64,000 nt of DNA from Paracoccaceae bacterium. Lineage in GTDB: Bacteria > Pseudomonadota > Alphaproteobacteria > Rhodobacterales > Rhodobacteraceae. Below are positions 8,837-17,839 of the stretch, one piece after another (within the stretch, counting starts at the first letter, position 1; the number at the start of each line of letters is the position of its first letter). Location of the stretch: NCBI GenBank assembly GCA_020425125.1, contig JAGQRV010000005.1, positions 19,934 through 83,933 of the forward strand. The letters run 5' to 3'. The notes under the pieces are model-generated. The model worked only from the letters and a program-made list of their open reading frames with translations. It ran no database searches and had not been told where the DNA came from. A program made the translations under genes and the position numbers.

Positions 8837-9412
8837 ATGACCCGCGACGCGACGCTGAGCCAGGCTCTGCTGCCCAATCAAACGCTTTTGACCAAGCTCG
8901 GCCTGGTCCTTGCGGGGTCGTTCCTCGTCGCCTTGGGCGCGCAGGCCGAAGTGCCGATGTTCCCGGTGCCGATGACGCTGCAGACGCTGGCCATTTCGGT
9001 CGTCGGGCTCACCTTCGGTGCGCGGCTCGCGGGACTGACGCTTCTGGCCTATCTGGCCGAGGGGGCGATGGGCCTGCCGGTCTATTCCGGCGGTGGCGCG
9101 GGTGTCGCGCATCTGGTCGGCCCGACCGGGGGCTATCTTTTCGGTTTCGTGGCGATGGCCTGGATGACCGGCTGGCTGGCTGAGCACGGATTCGGGCGCG
9201 GCTTCATCCGCATGTCGCTGGCCGCGCTGATCCCGTCGATGCTGCTCTTCGTGCCGGGCGTTGCCTGGCTCTGGTACATCACGCCGCTCGACCTCAACGG
9301 CGCGATTGCTGCCGGCGCCACGCCGTTTCTGGTGGGCGGTCTGGTGAAATCGGTCGTTGCCGCGATGGTCGCTGCCGGGGGCTGGGAAGCGCTGGTGCGG
9401 CGCCGGAGCTGA
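8837..9412 (+). CDS. bioY: Biotin transporter S component BioY
   Basis: High-affinity biotin-binding membrane subunit of an ECF transporter, 191 residues with about six hydrophobic segments. Family motifs include AQAEVPMFPVPMTLQTLAIS, GLTFGARLAGLTLLAYLAEG and the biotin-pocket region GGGAGVAHLVGPTGGYLFGF. The ATG at 8837 follows GAGGGATG. No bioM/bioN (ATPase/permease) gene is adjacent; a solitary BioY can function alone or with modules encoded elsewhere. A good hairpin terminator follows at 9451. Confidence 0.94.
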   Translation: MTRDATLSQALLPNQTLLTKLGLVLAGSFLVALGAQAEVPMFPVPMTLQTLAISVVGLTFGARLAGLTLLAYLAEGAMGLPVYSGGGAGVAHLVGPTGGYLFGFVAMAWMTGWLAEHGFGRGFIRMSLAALIPSMLLFVPGVAWLWYITPLDLNGAIAAGATPFLVGGLVKSVVAAMVAAGGWEALVRRRS

Positions 9413-9450
9413 GACGCCTCCATCTGCTCCATCTGCCAAACGAATTCGAG

Positions 9451-9472
9451 GGGCCGTCCTGCGGGGCGGCCC
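9451..9472. terminator. Hairpin terminator between bioY and the DUF1284 gene
   Basis: GGGCCGTCC (9451-9459) pairs with GGGCGGCCC (9464-9472) around a 4-nt loop, with one G-T wobble. A T-rich run (TTATTCGTT) follows on the plus strand. It sits 38 nt after the bioY stop and 8 nt beyond the convergent DUF1284 stop, so it can end transcripts from both sides. Confidence 0.65.
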
Positions 9473-9480
9473 TTATTCGT

Positions 9481-9906
9481 TCACGGCGCGGTGTCGCGGT
9501 CCGTTGGCCCGGTCAGGCTTCGCAGGGCCGCCTTGCACAAGCCGAGCGCCAGCCAGCCGCACCCGCGGCAAAGCCGGTCCAGATCGTCGGCGTGGACCCG
9601 GTGCCGGATCCGTACCTGCGCCTCTGCCCAGGTCAGGCGGTCGCCCGGCGCGAGTCCCAGCGCAGCCGCGTGACGCGAATCGAGCGCGGCGATCTGCACC
9701 TGCGACATGCAATGATCGCCGCGGCGCTTGGGGCAGGGAGCGCAGATGTCGTCGGTCGCGCCGGTGACCTCGATGATGGTGCGGCCGCCGTCAGGCGCGC
9801 GCAGACGGCCCAGGACAATGGCGGACATGTTTGCGGTGAAGCGGTCGGAGTAACCCTTCCCCTGATAGCCGAGCGCGCACAGGAAATGGTGCGGCCGGAA
9901 CCGCAC
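9481..9906 (-). CDS. DUF1284 domain-containing protein
   Basis: Small cytoplasmic protein of about 141 residues. RFRPHHFLCALGYQGKGYS at the N terminus is the DUF1284 signature. Cysteine clusters CAPCPKRRGDHC (mid-protein) and LCRGCGWLALGLC (near the C terminus) suggest a bound metal or Fe-S cluster. The GTG at 9906 gives the usual family length. A GTG at 9996 would add 30 residues and overlap the purF stop as GTGA, implying coupling; both are open. It is the last gene of radA-cvpA-purF-DUF1284. Function not established. Confidence 0.75.
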   Translation of the reverse strand: MRFRPHHFLCALGYQGKGYSDRFTANMSAIVLGRLRAPDGGRTIIEVTGATDDICAPCPKRRGDHCMSQVQIAALDSRHAAALGLAPGDRLTWAEAQVRIRHRVHADDLDRLCRGCGWLALGLCKAALRSLTGPTDRDTAP

Positions 9907-9992
9907 CCGCGCGGCCCGCAGGCGTGAGTCTGGCGGATGCCCGAGGCTGGCTGGATTGGCTGTGGGAAGCGTTGGCTTCGGTGGCTGAAGGC

Positions 9993-11513
9993 TCACTCCG
10001 CAGCCTTGAGCAGGAATCCGCGGTCGATCATGTCGGAAGGGGCCACCGGATAATCGCCCGAGAAGCAGGCGTCGCAATATTGCGGGCGGTCCGGATTGCG
10101 CCCACCGGCCTCGCCCACCGCGCGGTAGAGCCCGTCGAGCGAGATGAAGCGCAGCGAGTCGACGCCGAGGTGATCGCGCATCTCGTCCTCGCTCATGGTG
10201 GCCGCCAGTAGCTTTTCGCGCTCGGGCGTGTCGACGCCGTAGAAGCACGGCCAGGCCGTCGGCGGCGACGCGATGCGGAAATGCACCTCGGCCGCGCCGG
10301 CATCGAGGATCATTTCCTTGATCTTGCGGCTGGTCGTGCCACGGACAACGCTGTCATCGACCAGGATCACCCGCTTGCCCTGAACCAGGGCGCGGTTGAC
10401 GTTCAGCTTCAGCCGCACACCCATGTTCCGGATCTGCTCGGTGGGTTCGATGAAGGTCCGGCCCATATACTGGTTCCGGGTAATCCCCAGCGCGAAGGGG
10501 ATGTTGCTTTCGGCGGCATAGCCGATCGCGGCAGGTGTGCCGCTGTCGGGCACCGGCACCACCAGGTCGGCTTCGACCGGGGCCTCGCGGGCCAGTTCCA
10601 CGCCGATCTGGCGCCGCGTCTCGTAGACCGACCGTCCGCCAAGAATCGAATCGGGTCGCGAGAAATACACGTGCTCGAAGATGCAGAACCGCCCCGTCGC
10701 CCGCTCGAACGGGAAATAGCTGCGCAGTTCCTCCTCCGAGATCACCACCATCTCGCCCGGCTCGACCTCGCGCACGAACTCCGCGCCAATGATGTCCAGC
10801 GCACAGGTCTCGGAACTCAGCGCCCAGCCGTCGCCGACGCGGCCGATCACCAGCGGGCGCACGCCCAGGGGATCGCGTACGCCGATCAGCTTCGAACGGG
10901 TCATCGCGACCACCGAGAAGGCGCCTTCGACCCGCCTGAGCGCGTCCTTCATCCGCTCGGGTATGTCGCGCTGGAGCGACCGCGCCATCAGATGGATGAT
11001 GCATTCGCTGTCCGACGAGGACTGGAAGATCGAGCCGCGCTCGATCAGCTCGCGCCGCAAGGCATTGGCGTTGGTGATGTTGCCGTTATGTGCGATTGCC
11101 GCGCCGCCCATGGAAAACTCGCCGAAGAACGGCTGCACGTCGCGGATTTGCGTGTTGCCCTTCGAGCCGGCGGTGGAATAGCGCACATGGCCGATGGCAA
11201 TCGATCCCGGCAGCGCCTCCATCACGTCGGGCCGGGTGAAGTTGTCGCGGATATAGCCGAACCGGCGGACGGTGTTGAAGCCGGACTCGGCGTGATAGGC
11301 CGCGATTCCCCCCGCTTCCTGGCCGCGGTGTTGCAGCGCGTGAAGGCCGAGAGCCACGAAGTTGGCCGCCTCGGCTGTGCCGATGACACCGAATACTCCG
11401 CATTCCTCGTGCAGCTTGTCGTCATCAGCCGCGTCGAAAGGATGACGGGGAAACGTCTTGGTCGACGCCGAATTGCCAGCGGTGCACCGCTGGCTGGTAT
11501 ACGCGTCCGTCAC
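9993..11513 (-). CDS. purF: Amidophosphoribosyltransferase PurF
   Basis: First committed step of purine synthesis: PRPP plus glutamine gives phosphoribosylamine. The class II glutaminase domain carries the nucleophile Cys in HEECGVFGVIG after a propeptide, and later GNITNA. The PRPP motif VILVDDSVVRGTT lies in the C-terminal phosphoribosyltransferase domain, followed by family-typical cysteines. The start is uncertain: GTG 11513 has GGAG 9 nt upstream and gives 506 residues. ATG 11534 and ATG 11561 are in frame but poorly spaced to any ribosome-binding site. A perfect 20-bp palindrome lies just inside this start. Confidence 0.95.
   Translation of the reverse strand: MTDAYTSQRCTAGNSASTKTFPRHPFDAADDDKLHEECGVFGVIGTAEAANFVALGLHALQHRGQEAGGIAAYHAESGFNTVRRFGYIRDNFTRPDVMEALPGSIAIGHVRYSTAGSKGNTQIRDVQPFFGEFSMGGAAIAHNGNITNANALRRELIERGSIFQSSSDSECIIHLMARSLQRDIPERMKDALRRVEGAFSVVAMTRSKLIGVRDPLGVRPLVIGRVGDGWALSSETCALDIIGAEFVREVEPGEMVVISEEELRSYFPFERATGRFCIFEHVYFSRPDSILGGRSVYETRRQIGVELAREAPVEADLVVPVPDSGTPAAIGYAAESNIPFALGITRNQYMGRTFIEPTEQIRNMGVRLKLNVNRALVQGKRVILVDDSVVRGTTSRKIKEMILDAGAAEVHFRIASPPTAWPCFYGVDTPEREKLLAATMSEDEMRDHLGVDSLRFISLDGLYRAVGEAGGRNPDRPQYCDACFSGDYPVAPSDMIDRGFLLKAAE
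11475..11494. repeat. Perfect 20-bp palindrome at the purF 5' end
   Basis: GCCAGCGGTGCACCGCTGGC is fully self-complementary and lies 19 nt inside the GTG chosen for purF. The N-terminal residues it would encode (around SQRCTAG) are outside the conserved PurF region. It could be a repressor operator, or a transcript hairpin affecting purF translation. Some chance pairing is possible at this GC content, but a 20-bp exact palindrome is unlikely by accident. Confidence 0.6.
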
Positions 11514-11655
11514 GAGCGCAGGCTCCGATTCCATTGATCTTGGCGGGAGAAATAAACCCATTCCGCCAAACTGTCACGGAACGATCATATTGACCGGAGG
11601 GTAACAGATGTGTGGCTGCAACGCCTGCCTTTCCATGAGGCAGGTGGGCAGGAGG

Positions 11656-12216
11656 TCAGGTGCCTTCGCCGCAGCTGCCAACCAGATCCTCGTAGCGCAG
11701 AAGAATCCAGCCCGGCGCATTCTCCGGAACCCATTGGTCGAGGTCTTTCTCCACGCCGCCGAACACCTGGACGGTCCGGCTATTGTCCACCATGGGCACC
11801 GATTTGGTGGCCACGACCCGGTCGTAGACTAGCAGCGCCACCGCGACGAGGATGATGCCGCGAAGCGCACCGAACACGAATCCGAGCGCCTGGTCCACCG
11901 CGCCGAGCGCCGACCGTTGCACCACCGTCGAAAAGAGCGGCGTGAACAGCGAAACAACCAGCAGCGCCACGGCGAAGACCGCGGAAAAGGCCGCGATGAT
12001 CGACAATTCGCAGGAACCGCGCAGGAAGTCCCCGACATAGGGGATCTCCTTCACCAGTGGTTCGGCCTGGGGCGCGAAGACATAGGCAAGGATGGCGGCG
12101 GCAATCCAGCCGACGATCGCCATCAGTTCGCGCACAAGGCCGCGCGAATAGGCCAGGATCGCCGAGACGACAATGACCGCGGCAACCACCGCGTCGACGA
12201 TCGTGAACCCGTCCAT
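11656..12216 (-). CDS. cvpA: CvpA family membrane protein
   Basis: Inner-membrane protein of 186 residues with four predicted hydrophobic helices (roughly residues 5-25, 30-48, 65-88 and 105-125). The N-terminal VDAVVAAVIVVSAILAYSRGLVRE is typical of CvpA. The family is genetically linked to purF and implicated in colicin V export/envelope integrity in E. coli; its molecular role is not settled. It lies 20 nt after radA and 142 nt before purF. GGGAG precedes the ATG. Confidence 0.9.
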   Translation of the reverse strand: MDGFTIVDAVVAAVIVVSAILAYSRGLVRELMAIVGWIAAAILAYVFAPQAEPLVKEIPYVGDFLRGSCELSIIAAFSAVFAVALLVVSLFTPLFSTVVQRSALGAVDQALGFVFGALRGIILVAVALLVYDRVVATKSVPMVDNSRTVQVFGGVEKDLDQWVPENAPGWILLRYEDLVGSCGEGT

Positions 12217-12236
12217 TCCCTACTCCCTTTCCATCG

Positions 12237-13601
12237 CTAACCGGCGCCGAAAACGCCTCCGGCGAGACCTGCGAGGTCGGCCGTCGGCATCAGGGCCATG
12301 TCGCCCGATGCGGGAGCGTTGCTTCCCGGCGGAACAATCGCCTTGCAGAAACCAAGTTTCAGCGCCTCTTTCAACCGATTTTCCGTCTGTGAGACCGGGC
12401 GCACCGCGCCGGAGAGGCTGACCTCCCCGAAGACGACGGTTTCGGCGGGAAGGGCCGCATCCTCGCGAGCCGAAAGAAGCGCCGCGGCCGCGGCAAGATC
12501 GGCGGCCGGTTCGCCGATGCGCAGCCCCCCCGCGACATTGAGATAGACATCGAGACCCGAGAACGGGATGCCGCAGCGGCTTTCGAGAACGGCGAGAACC
12601 ATCGCCAGGCGCCCTGCGTCCCAGCCGACGACACTGCGCCGCGGCATGCCGTGCGGGGCGGGCGCAACCAGGGCCTGGAACTCGCAGAGCACCGGCCTTG
12701 TGCCTTCGATTCCGGCGAAGACGGCCGATCCCGGTGCGGGTTCACCGCGGTCCGCGAGGAACAGCGCCGACGGGTTGGCGACCTGAGACAGGCCGTGTCC
12801 GGTCATCTCGAAGACGCCAATCTCGTCGGCCGGACCGAAGCGGTTCTTGACGGCCCGCAGGATTCGGAACGGATGGCCCCGTTCGCCTTCGAAATAAAGC
12901 ACCGTGTCGACCATGTGTTCGACCACGCGCGGCCCGGCGATCTGTCCCTCCTTGGTGACATGGCCGACCAGAATCACCGCAGACCCCCGGCGCTTGGCGA
13001 AATTGGTCAGCTCGTGCGCCGCGGCGCGCACCTGGGCCACCGATCCCGGAGCGCTCTCGACATTGTCGAGCCACATGGTCTGGATCGAATCGACCACGAC
13101 CAGATCGGGACGCTCGGCGTCGAGTGTGGTCAGGATGTCGCGCAGATTGGTTTCGGCCGCCAGCGCGACCTGCGCCTGTCCAAGCCCGAGCCGCTGCGCG
13201 CGCATCCGCACCTGCGCTGCGGCTTCCTCGCCCGAGACATAGACAGTGGACAACCCGCGCCGCGCAAAGGCTGCCGCCGCCTGAAGAAGGATCGTCGACT
13301 TGCCGATGCCCGGGTCGCCGCCGACCAGCGTTGCCGAGGCCGGGACCAGCCCGCCGCCGAGCACCCGGTCAAGTTCGGCCACGCCGCATTCGGTGCGCGG
13401 CGGAGGCGGCGTTTCGTCGGCGAGCGGCTCCAGCGCGACGGCGTGCCCCCGCCGCGCGCCAAGGCCGCGTGCGCCGGGGCCGCTGGAAAGCGGCTTCTCC
13501 TCTATGATGGAATTCCACGCGCCGCAGGCTTCGCACCGCCCCGACCATTTGGCATGGGCGGCGCCGCATTCGGTGCATGTGAAGGAGAGAGGCTTGGCCA
13601 T
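12237..13601 (-). CDS. radA: DNA repair protein RadA
   Basis: RecA-like ATPase that drives branch migration of recombination intermediates, 454 residues. It has an N-terminal C4 zinc finger (CTECGAAHAKWSGRCEAC), Walker A GGDPGIGKST at about residues 98-107, the RadA-specific KNRFG motif, and a C-terminal Lon-protease-like domain (SLSGAVRPVSQTENRLKEA) without a functional peptidase need. Likely first gene of the radA-cvpA-purF transcript. No clear Shine-Dalgarno precedes the ATG. Confidence 0.96.
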   Translation of the reverse strand: MAKPLSFTCTECGAAHAKWSGRCEACGAWNSIIEEKPLSSGPGARGLGARRGHAVALEPLADETPPPPRTECGVAELDRVLGGGLVPASATLVGGDPGIGKSTILLQAAAAFARRGLSTVYVSGEEAAAQVRMRAQRLGLGQAQVALAAETNLRDILTTLDAERPDLVVVDSIQTMWLDNVESAPGSVAQVRAAAHELTNFAKRRGSAVILVGHVTKEGQIAGPRVVEHMVDTVLYFEGERGHPFRILRAVKNRFGPADEIGVFEMTGHGLSQVANPSALFLADRGEPAPGSAVFAGIEGTRPVLCEFQALVAPAPHGMPRRSVVGWDAGRLAMVLAVLESRCGIPFSGLDVYLNVAGGLRIGEPAADLAAAAALLSAREDAALPAETVVFGEVSLSGAVRPVSQTENRLKEALKLGFCKAIVPPGSNAPASGDMALMPTADLAGLAGGVFGAG

Positions 13602-13653
13602 GATGGGGTGGTGCCCCAGTCCGGCGGGCTGTGCAAGCGCCCCGCAGAGCCCG

Positions 13654-14091
13654 TCAGCGTCGAACGGGAGTCAACCAGGAAGTGATGAGCGACAAACCCA
13701 CGCACGCGGTGAACAGCCAGAGGCCCCAGGCGGTTTCGACCCGTGCCAGCCCGGCCCCCTTCACGACGACGATGTAGAGCGCGATCAGAAAGATGTCGGC
13801 CATGGCCAGACGCCCGGCGAATTTGACGAGCGGCAGGGCGCGGGCGGTCAGATAGCCGAACTGGATTCCTGCGAGCGTGAGGATCTTCACGTAAGGCGCG
13901 ACAAGTGCCAGCAATGCGACGAGCAGGGCGAGCCAGGGATCGGACTCCAGCAGCGACCGTATCCCCGACAGGACGGAAATTTCCGACATTCCGAAGAAGG
14001 GCAGGACCCCCGCACGCAGGATCGGTGCCGCCCAGGCAACCGGAAAGGCGATCAGCAGCGCCAGATTGAGAAGGGCCAGGACCTTGCTCAA
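13654..14091 (-). CDS. Paraquat-inducible protein A-like membrane protein
   Basis: The 145-residue membrane protein has four hydrophobic helices. The pattern ALLNLALLIAFPVAW, then SEISVLSGIRSLLE, then VAPYVKILTLAGIQFG, with MADIFLIALYIVVVKG, matches one PqiA domain (E. coli PqiA has two). PqiA proteins are inner-membrane partners in lipid-transport systems, but no PqiB/MCE gene is adjacent. The start overlaps the stop of the upstream membrane gene (14088-14456), so the two are coupled. Confidence 0.75.
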   Translation of the reverse strand: MSKVLALLNLALLIAFPVAWAAPILRAGVLPFFGMSEISVLSGIRSLLESDPWLALLVALLALVAPYVKILTLAGIQFGYLTARALPLVKFAGRLAMADIFLIALYIVVVKGAGLARVETAWGLWLFTACVGLSLITSWLTPVRR

Positions 14092-14456
14092 ACGTGGCCT
14101 CTGAGCGCAACAAGGATGACCGCCATGGCCAGGGTCGCAGCCAGACGCTGCGCCTCGACACGCTGGCCGGCGTCACTCAGTCGGTCCACCTCGAAAAGAA
14201 ATGCCAGCACGACCCCGGCCGGCACCACCACGGTCAGGACCACCACAACCGACGGAAAGCCGAGCAGGGCGCCGCCGAAGATCAGCACCACCGCCGCGGC
14301 AGCCATCGGCACGAGTTCTCCCACGAGGGAGACGAAATGGCCGATATGGGACTTGTGATCGCTCCGCGCCACGGCCCGAACCCACGCCGCCGACAGGACG
14401 GCCGCGTGGCACCACAGCAGCATTGCAGTGAACTTGACGATGAGGATCGGGGTCAT
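14088..14456 (-). CDS. Hypothetical membrane protein
   Basis: I do not recognise this 122-residue protein. It shows four hydrophobic stretches (about residues 5-25, 45-65, 68-88 and 103-119), with a charged loop RSDHKSH after the first. Its stop overlaps the start of the PqiA-like gene by 4 nt, which supports it being real and co-translated. A role as a small partner of the PqiA-like protein is a guess from coupling only. Confidence 0.6.
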   Translation of the reverse strand: MTPILIVKFTAMLLWCHAAVLSAAWVRAVARSDHKSHIGHFVSLVGELVPMAAAAVVLIFGGALLGFPSVVVVLTVVVPAGVVLAFLFEVDRLSDAGQRVEAQRLAATLAMAVILVALRGHV

Positions 14457-14583
14457 GGACGGTTGTTCGATTCACGTCAGGCTAATCTGGATGCGCTGCA
14501 CTGCCCATATCGAATCCTTGCGGACGGCATGTGAAACGCATGCGAGGGCCCGGCCATCGGGCAGAACGGGACGCCTTGAACAG

Positions 14584-14760
14584 ATGGACGGCACCACCCT
14601 TGCACTCGGGATGATCCTCGCCGCGCTCGTCGGATCGATCGTGACTTCGGCTCTCGGAGCGGTAGGTGGCTGGCGGATGCGGCGCTTCCGCAAGGCGCAA
14701 CGAATCGCGCGGAAGTTGGGCAAGGCCGGCGGCACACCCAATCCGCGCGACCGGCACTGA
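14584..14760 (+). CDS. Small single-helix membrane protein, unknown
   Basis: A 58-residue candidate: one transmembrane helix (about residues 5-29, ALGMILAALVGSIVTSALGA) followed by W and a strongly basic tail (RMRRFRKAQRIARKLGK). The positive-inside rule would put the tail in the cytoplasm. The architecture closely resembles the next small gene (14936). The ribosome-binding site is weak (GGGACG). The open frame continues far upstream, but that extension has no coding character. Not recognised. Confidence 0.4.
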   Translation: MDGTTLALGMILAALVGSIVTSALGAVGGWRMRRFRKAQRIARKLGKAGGTPNPRDRH

Positions 14761-14935
14761 ACGGGGGCCTCATCCGCCAGTCAAGCGAAATCGAGGCAGA
14801 GAAGCGCGCAACCGGGCGAGTGCGGAATAACAAGACGTTAACACAGTCGTGGTCCAATCGCGCCCGACAGTTCGCTTTCGGCGTGATCGGGGGGGCGCCG
14901 CGGATGGATGGAAAGAATTGGGATCGGATGTTTCA

Positions 14936-15145
14936 ATGAGTGCCAACTTGGCCGCGCTTCTGGTTGTGATCGTACTGGTTGTCGGACTTCTTGTTGCCTC
15001 GGCGATTGGTGTGGCCGAATGGTGGGCGTTGTGGAGGGCCCGCCGGATTGAACGGATGAGAACCGGTAGTACCGATCCGTCCTGCAACGTCAGGCCGCTC
15101 GACCGCCACCAGGCTCCGACGCAGTCTACCTTACAGCCTCGATAG
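14936..15145 (+). CDS. Small single-helix membrane protein, unknown
   Basis: A 69-residue candidate: one helix (about residues 5-29, AALLVVIVLVVGLLVASAIG), then EWWALWRARRIERMR and a polar tail with one Cys. GGGATCGG lies about 8 nt before the ATG. The 3' end overlaps the convergent mlaF gene by 20 nt. It looks like a diverged copy of the protein at 14584. Function unknown. Confidence 0.42.
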   Translation: MSANLAALLVVIVLVVGLLVASAIGVAEWWALWRARRIERMRTGSTDPSCNVRPLDRHQAPTQSTLQPR

Positions 15146-15875
15146 GTCCTTCGGCGCGGCCGTGGATGAATTGCTGCAGGTAAGGATCAGGTGCGGCGTC
15201 CATTTCTGTGACCGGACCGGTCCATTGTATCACCCCGTCGTGCAGCATCGCGACCTTGTCGGCGATGGCCCGCACGCTCGTCATGTCATGAGTGATGGTC
15301 ATGGCGGTCGCGCCCATCTCGACGACGATCTCACGGATCAGGTCGTTGATGACGCCGGCCATGATCGGGTCGAGCCCGGTGGTGGGTTCGTCGAAGAAGA
15401 TGATCTGCGGATCGGCGGCAATCGCGCGGGCAAGGCCGACGCGCTTCTGCATCCCTCCGGACAGCTCCGCCGGATAGAGGTCGGCAGTGCCTTCCCGCAG
15501 GCCGACGCGGCGCAGCTTCTCCACGGCGATTGACCGCGCTTCCTCGCGTGGCCGCTTGAGCCTGCCCCGGAGCAGGCGGAAGGCGACGTTCTCCCAGACC
15601 CGCAGGCTGTCGAACAGCGCGCCGCCCTGAAACAGCATGCCGAAATGGGCCAGGAAATCGTCGCGGTCCTGCGGGTCCGCCACGTCTTCGCCATCGACGG
15701 TGATGGTGCCGCTGTCTGGCCGGACCAGACCGAGGACGCATTTCAGCGTCACCGACTTGCCGGTGCCCGACCCGCCGATGATCACCATGCTTTCGCCCTT
15801 CGGCACGGTCAGGTTGACCCCGCGCAGGACGGCGTTGTCGCCGAACGTCTTCCGGACCTCGCGAAGCTCGATCAT
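15126..15875 (-). CDS. mlaF: ABC transporter ATP-binding protein, MlaF-like
   Basis: ATPase of the MCE/Mla phospholipid transporter, 249 residues. Walker A GGSGTGKSV is at about residues 39-47, the signature is LSGGMQKRVGLARA (the GMQKR variant typical of MlaF), Walker B IIFFDEPTTGLDPI, and the H-loop TITHDM. The ATG overlaps the mlaE stop (ATGA). It is the last gene of alr-mlaE-mlaF. No MCE-domain gene (mlaD) follows in the window. Confidence 0.9.
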   Translation of the reverse strand: MIELREVRKTFGDNAVLRGVNLTVPKGESMVIIGGSGTGKSVTLKCVLGLVRPDSGTITVDGEDVADPQDRDDFLAHFGMLFQGGALFDSLRVWENVAFRLLRGRLKRPREEARSIAVEKLRRVGLREGTADLYPAELSGGMQKRVGLARAIAADPQIIFFDEPTTGLDPIMAGVINDLIREIVVEMGATAMTITHDMTSVRAIADKVAMLHDGVIQWTGPVTEMDAAPDPYLQQFIHGRAEGPIEAVR

Positions 15876-16654
15876 GACGCGAAGAAGGCCTCCGTCAGCA
15901 GGTAGTTGGCGGCGAGGATCAGCACCGAGGCCGCAACCACGGCAGCCTTCACCGCAGCCCCCACGCCCTGTGCCCCGCGGCCCGAATTCATCCCGTAGAA
16001 GCAGCCCATCAGCGCGATCAGGAAGCCGAAGACCGCGCCCTTCACGAGGCCCGAGCCGACATCCCAGAATTCGAGGAACTGGAACGTGTTCTTGAGATAG
16101 GCGACCTCGTTGAACCCGAGGCGGGTGGTGCCGACGAGGTATCCGCCCATGATGCCGATCGTGTCGCCGACCGCCACCAGAACAGGAACGGTCAGCGTTG
16201 CCGCCAGCACCCGCGGCGCTGTCAGGTACTTCATCGGGTTGGTGGAAAGCGTGACCAGTGCGTCGATCTGCTCGGTCACTTTCATCGTGCCGATTTCGGC
16301 CGCGATCGAGGAGGCGACGCGGGCCGCGACCATCAGGCTGCCCAGCACCGGACCCAGTTCGCGGGTCATGCCGATGGCGACGATCTGCGGCACCACCGCC
16401 TCGGCGCCGAACCGCCCCGACCCGGCATAGATCTGCAGCGCGAGCGCCGCCCCGGTGAAGACCGCCGTCATGCCCACGACCGGCAGGCTGAGCCAGCCGA
16501 TGGCGATCACGGCGTGCCAGAATTCCAGCGCATAATAGGGCGGGGTCAGGATGTGACGGACTGTCTGGACCGCAAAGATCGTCACCCGGCCGAGCGCGGC
16601 GACGGCCTTGAGGGTGGTGTGCCCGATGCGGGCGACCGGCGCGGCGAGGATCAT
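15872..16654 (-). CDS. mlaE: ABC transporter permease, MlaE family
   Basis: Integral membrane permease of the phospholipid transporter that maintains outer-membrane asymmetry. The product has 260 residues with about five helices. Family signatures are [18 protein letters not shown], the coupling region [37 protein letters not shown], and LATNPxKYL-like [12 protein letters not shown]. The start at 16654 overlaps the alr stop (ATGA), and its stop overlaps mlaF. Confidence 0.92.
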   Translation of the reverse strand: MILAAPVARIGHTTLKAVAALGRVTIFAVQTVRHILTPPYYALEFWHAVIAIGWLSLPVVGMTAVFTGAALALQIYAGSGRFGAEAVVPQIVAIGMTRELGPVLGSLMVAARVASSIAAEIGTMKVTEQIDALVTLSTNPMKYLTAPRVLAATLTVPVLVAVGDTIGIMGGYLVGTTRLGFNEVAYLKNTFQFLEFWDVGSGLVKGAVFGFLIALMGCFYGMNSGRGAQGVGAAVKAAVVAASVLILAANYLLTEAFFAS

Positions 16655-17700
16655 GCCGCATCCCGCAGGTAGCGGCGCGAATAGCGCGCGCCCAGCGAGG
16701 TCAGGATCTCGTAGCCGATCGTGCCGGCGACATCGGCGACCGCATCGACGCCCTGCCGGGCGCCGAGCAGTTCCAGCGCGGCAGGATCGTGGCCCAGATC
16801 GGTGATGTCGATGGTCAGAAGGTCCATCGAGACGCGCCCCACCAGCGGGCAGGGCGTCCCCTCGGCGTAGAGCGTGGCCTTGCCCGAGAGCGACCGCAGC
16901 AGGCCGTCGGCATATCCCGCCGCGACGGTGGCGATCCGCGACGGCCGCTTGGCGATCCAGGCGGCGCCGTAGCCGACGCTTTCGCCCGGGGCCACGTCCC
17001 GGCACTGGATCACCGGAAAGCGGAGCGTGACGACCGGCCGGGCGTCGTCGAATGGACGCCCGCCGTAAAGCCCGATGCCGGGGCGGGTGAGGTCGAAATG
17101 GTAGTCCGGGCCGAGCAGGATCCCTCCCGTCGCCGCCAGCGACCGCCGGACGCCCAGGCCGTCGGTCATGCCCCGGAACGCCTCCAACTGGGCGGCATTC
17201 TGGGGATGCGCGGGCTCGTCGGCGCAAGCGAGGTGCGACATGATCAGCCAGGGTCCCGCCGCCATCAGCCGCGCGCGCACCCCGTCCCATTCGGCGGGCT
17301 CCATGCCGAGCCGGTTCATGCCGCTGTCGAGCTGGACCCCGAAGGCGCGGCCCGGCAGCGCCGCAAGGTGGCGCTCCGCCTGCTCGGACGAGTTCAGCAT
17401 CGGCACGAGGTCATGGGCGGCAATCAGGTCGGTATCGCCCGCCATGTGTCCGGACAGGACGCCGATCCGGGCACCGGGGCCGACGACGCGCCGCAGGGCC
17501 GCGCCTTCGGTCGCCAGCGCGACGAAGAAGGACCGCACCCCGGCCGCCAGAAGCGCCGGGGCGACCCCGTCGATGCCGAGCCCGTAGCCGTCGGCCTTGA
17601 TCACGCCGGCGGTTTCGACGCCCGTCGCGCTCAGGGCGTCGAGGGCGCGCCAGTTCGCCGCGACGGCGCGGAGATCGATGTCGAGATGTGCCTCTGCCAT
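16651..17700 (-). CDS. alr: Alanine racemase
   Basis: PLP enzyme making D-alanine for peptidoglycan, 349 residues. The N-terminal barrel carries the PLP lysine in [10 protein letters not shown] (about residues 32-41); the C-terminal domain carries the catalytic Tyr region [13 protein letters not shown] and [12 protein letters not shown]. The length fits the family. Coupled to mlaE by a 4-nt overlap; an envelope-related operon is therefore plausible. Divergent from cysS. Confidence 0.94.
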   Translation of the reverse strand: MAEAHLDIDLRAVAANWRALDALSATGVETAGVIKADGYGLGIDGVAPALLAAGVRSFFVALATEGAALRRVVGPGARIGVLSGHMAGDTDLIAAHDLVPMLNSSEQAERHLAALPGRAFGVQLDSGMNRLGMEPAEWDGVRARLMAAGPWLIMSHLACADEPAHPQNAAQLEAFRGMTDGLGVRRSLAATGGILLGPDYHFDLTRPGIGLYGGRPFDDARPVVTLRFPVIQCRDVAPGESVGYGAAWIAKRPSRIATVAAGYADGLLRSLSGKATLYAEGTPCPLVGRVSMDLLTIDITDLGHDPAALELLGARQGVDAVADVAGTIGYEILTSLGARYSRRYLRDAA

Positions 17701-17839
17701 GGCGCTGTTCTGACAGTCGGGGCGGAAAGGTCAAGGGTGCCGAGCCGCGGGCGGGCCGGGGCCCTGCGGTACGGCGCCCCGGTGGCTGCTTTTCAAAGCC
17801 GCCCGCATCGGCTAAGCCCCGCCGGTGATGGAGACGGCG

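Noticed and set aside
11608-11832. Plus-strand 74-codon frame starting MCGCNACLS with GGAGGG upstream
   Set aside because: The start looks attractive, but most of it is antisense to the conserved end of cvpA and the remainder has no family resemblance.
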